A stretch of DNA of 14,549 nt, from contig JAKDIS010000060.1 of the NCBI GenBank assembly GCA_030450335.1, forward strand, positions 1 to 14,549. Direction: 5' to 3'. Shown piece after piece: positions 13,490 through 14,549 of this stretch. The translations under genes and the position numbers were made by a program. Source of the DNA: Corynebacterium sp. (GTDB lineage: Bacteria; Actinomycetota; Actinomycetes; Mycobacteriales; Mycobacteriaceae). The notes below the pieces were generated by a model. The model was not told the DNA's origin and made no database searches. It saw only the letters and a program-made list of their open reading frames with translations. Position 1 is the stretch's first letter. Every line of letters starts with the position of its first letter.

Positions 13490-14467
13490 ATGTCTTCACG
13501 GTCTAAGGTCACCGATCAGGGTAGCAGCACCTCCGGACACGGAATGCCACGACGCAGCGGTGTCGCCCTCGCCCTGCTGATCGCGGTGGTGTTCGTGGTC
13601 TTCGTCCTCGTCGGAGCGAAGATCCTCGTGGACCGCAGCGTCTACACCCTCGTCGCCATGGGCCCGGTCGACGCGCCGGACGCCGACAGCTCCGCCTGCG
13701 CCGACATCACCGGCGACCTGCCCGACCGCATCGGCGACTACCGCGACGTCGGGGTCGCCGACCCCGCCCCCGAGGGGTCCGCCGGCTACCGCGACAGCGG
13801 CGGCACCGAGCTCTCCCTGCGCTGCGGGGTCGGCGCCCCCGCCCAGTACACCGAACTCAGCTCCACCGAGGAGTCCGGCGGCGAACAGTGGCTGCCCATC
13901 GCCGACGCCACCCCGGGATCCGGGCTGACCACCTGGTACGCCGTGGGGCACTCCCCCGTGGTCGCCGTGACCACCGACGGCCGGCTCACCGCCGCCGACC
14001 TCTCCGGTGTCGGCGAGTCGATCAGCGCCCACGGCGACGACACCGACGCCCCCACCCCCGGCGACGTACCGCTGGCCGGGCTCGCCGAGCAGGACGACGC
14101 CGACGCCGCGTCCTGCACCGCCCTCGAGGACGCCCTGCCCGATTCCCTCGGCGAGTACCGTCGCATGGGATCCGGGGAACCGGAGGGCTCGCTGGTGTGG
14201 GTCGCCGAGGCCCGCGAACCGGTGGTGCTGCGCTGTGGCGTGGAGCTGCCCGACAGCTACGAGGCCGGCGCACAGCTGACGCAGATCGACGAGGTGCCGT
14301 GGTTCCAGGACACCGCGCTGGCCGAGGGGTCCACCGCCGGAGTCTGGTACGCGCTGGGCTACGCCGAGACCGTGGCGGTCTCGCTGCCGCTGGACGCGGG
14401 CAACAGTGTGCTCACCGCGGTGTCCGAGGCCATCGACGGGCATCTGGAGCGCACCGCCGAGCGCTAG
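13490..14467 (+). CDS. Membrane-anchored protein with two tandem DUF3515 domains
   Basis: The 325-residue protein has a basic N-terminus (PRRSG), one transmembrane helix (about residues 24-46, VALALLIAVVFVVFVLVGA) and an extracytoplasmic part, i.e. an N-terminally anchored or exported protein. The outer part holds two copies of the DUF3515 domain. Copy A (about 66-182) has SACADITGDLPDRIGDYRD, LRCGV and TTWYAVGHSPVVAV. Copy B (about 205-318) has SCTALEDALPDSLGEYRRM, PVVLRCGV and GVWYALGYAETVAVSLP. Each copy has the paired cysteines (Cys70/Cys112 and Cys209/Cys249) that probably form a disulfide. Family members, as I know them, have a single copy of about 150-200 residues next to ddl and thiL, and no function is established. 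The start at ATG 13490 is supported by the leaderless promoter; the frame is open upstream to 13415. Confidence 0.85.
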   Translation: MSSRSKVTDQGSSTSGHGMPRRSGVALALLIAVVFVVFVLVGAKILVDRSVYTLVAMGPVDAPDADSSACADITGDLPDRIGDYRDVGVADPAPEGSAGYRDSGGTELSLRCGVGAPAQYTELSSTEESGGEQWLPIADATPGSGLTTWYAVGHSPVVAVTTDGRLTAADLSGVGESISAHGDDTDAPTPGDVPLAGLAEQDDADAASCTALEDALPDSLGEYRRMGSGEPEGSLVWVAEAREPVVLRCGVELPDSYEAGAQLTQIDEVPWFQDTALAEGSTAGVWYALGYAETVAVSLPLDAGNSVLTAVSEAIDGHLERTAER

Positions 14468-14499
14468 GCCGGGCGCTCCTCTCGACCACATGTCATCTC

Positions 14500-14549
14500 A
14501 GTCATGCCCCAGGCCAGATCCCGGCGGTTTTCTGCCCTGGGGCATGACT
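14500..14549. terminator. Large inverted repeat at the window end, probable bidirectional terminator
   Basis: AGTCATGCCCCAGG (14500-14513) is perfectly repeated in inverted form as CCTGGGGCATGACT (14536-14549). After one mismatch, four more pairs (14515-14518 with 14531-14534) extend the stem, leaving a 12-base loop. It lies 33 bp after the DUF3515 stop, so termination is the simplest role, but no T-tract is visible, and the repeat reaches the last base of the window and may be longer. Confidence 0.55.

Noticed and set aside
1..14549. A novel defence or biosynthetic system
   Set aside because: The recognisable genes are housekeeping or decayed accessory genes; no toxin-antitoxin, nuclease-helicase or biosynthetic grouping is visible.

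Overview
The window looks like a chromosomal segment of a high-GC actinobacterium, most likely a Corynebacterium or a close relative in the Mycobacteriales. This rests on recognised proteins, not on a database search: a SepIVA-type DivIVA-like septation factor, a DUF3515 membrane-anchored protein beside thiL, a small stand-alone biotinyl-domain protein beside rsmD, the actinobacterial GQDPYP form of uracil-DNA glycosylase, very GC-rich third codon positions, frequent GTG/TTG starts and apparently leaderless genes.

Region A (about 1-3207) is an accessory, decayed block. From left to right it holds: a shifted and deleted remnant of a GyrI-like effector-binding protein that runs off the left edge; an AlkZ-like winged-helix (HTH_42) gene that is complete except for one in-frame TGA; an IS3-family element with no orfA and an orfB broken by an insertion of about 23 bp; the 3' tail of a membrane-protein gene that meets the IS on the opposite strand; an intact VOC (glyoxalase-fold) gene; and a short unrecognised reading-frame fragment beside mutM.

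Region B (about 3208-13385) is a dense housekeeping block, all on the minus strand, in transcription order thiL - ung - DAK2/FakA-like - recG - biotinyl-domain protein - rsmD - coaD - sepIVA - DUF177 - rnc - mutM. Several junctions overlap or abut (TTGGCTGA, ATGCTGA, TGAATG, TGATG), so translational coupling and long transcripts are likely. The cluster mixes DNA repair (Ung, RecG, MutM), RNA processing and modification (RNase III, RsmD), cofactor synthesis (ThiL, CoaD) and cell division (SepIVA). Small non-coding spacers hold a decamer tandem repeat (upstream of the biotinyl gene) and two hairpins (after coaD and after sepIVA).

Region C (13386-14549) is the divergent thiL / DUF3515 promoter region, with a 17-bp imperfect palindrome and a probable leaderless start for the DUF3515 gene. 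That protein is unusual in carrying two tandem copies of its extracytoplasmic domain. The window ends inside or at the edge of a perfect 14-bp inverted repeat, probably a bidirectional terminator. I found no convincing new multi-gene system. The best leads are the duplicated DUF3515 protein, the decamer repeat, the thiL/DUF3515 palindrome, the nonsense-interrupted glycosylase-like gene and the terminal inverted repeat.
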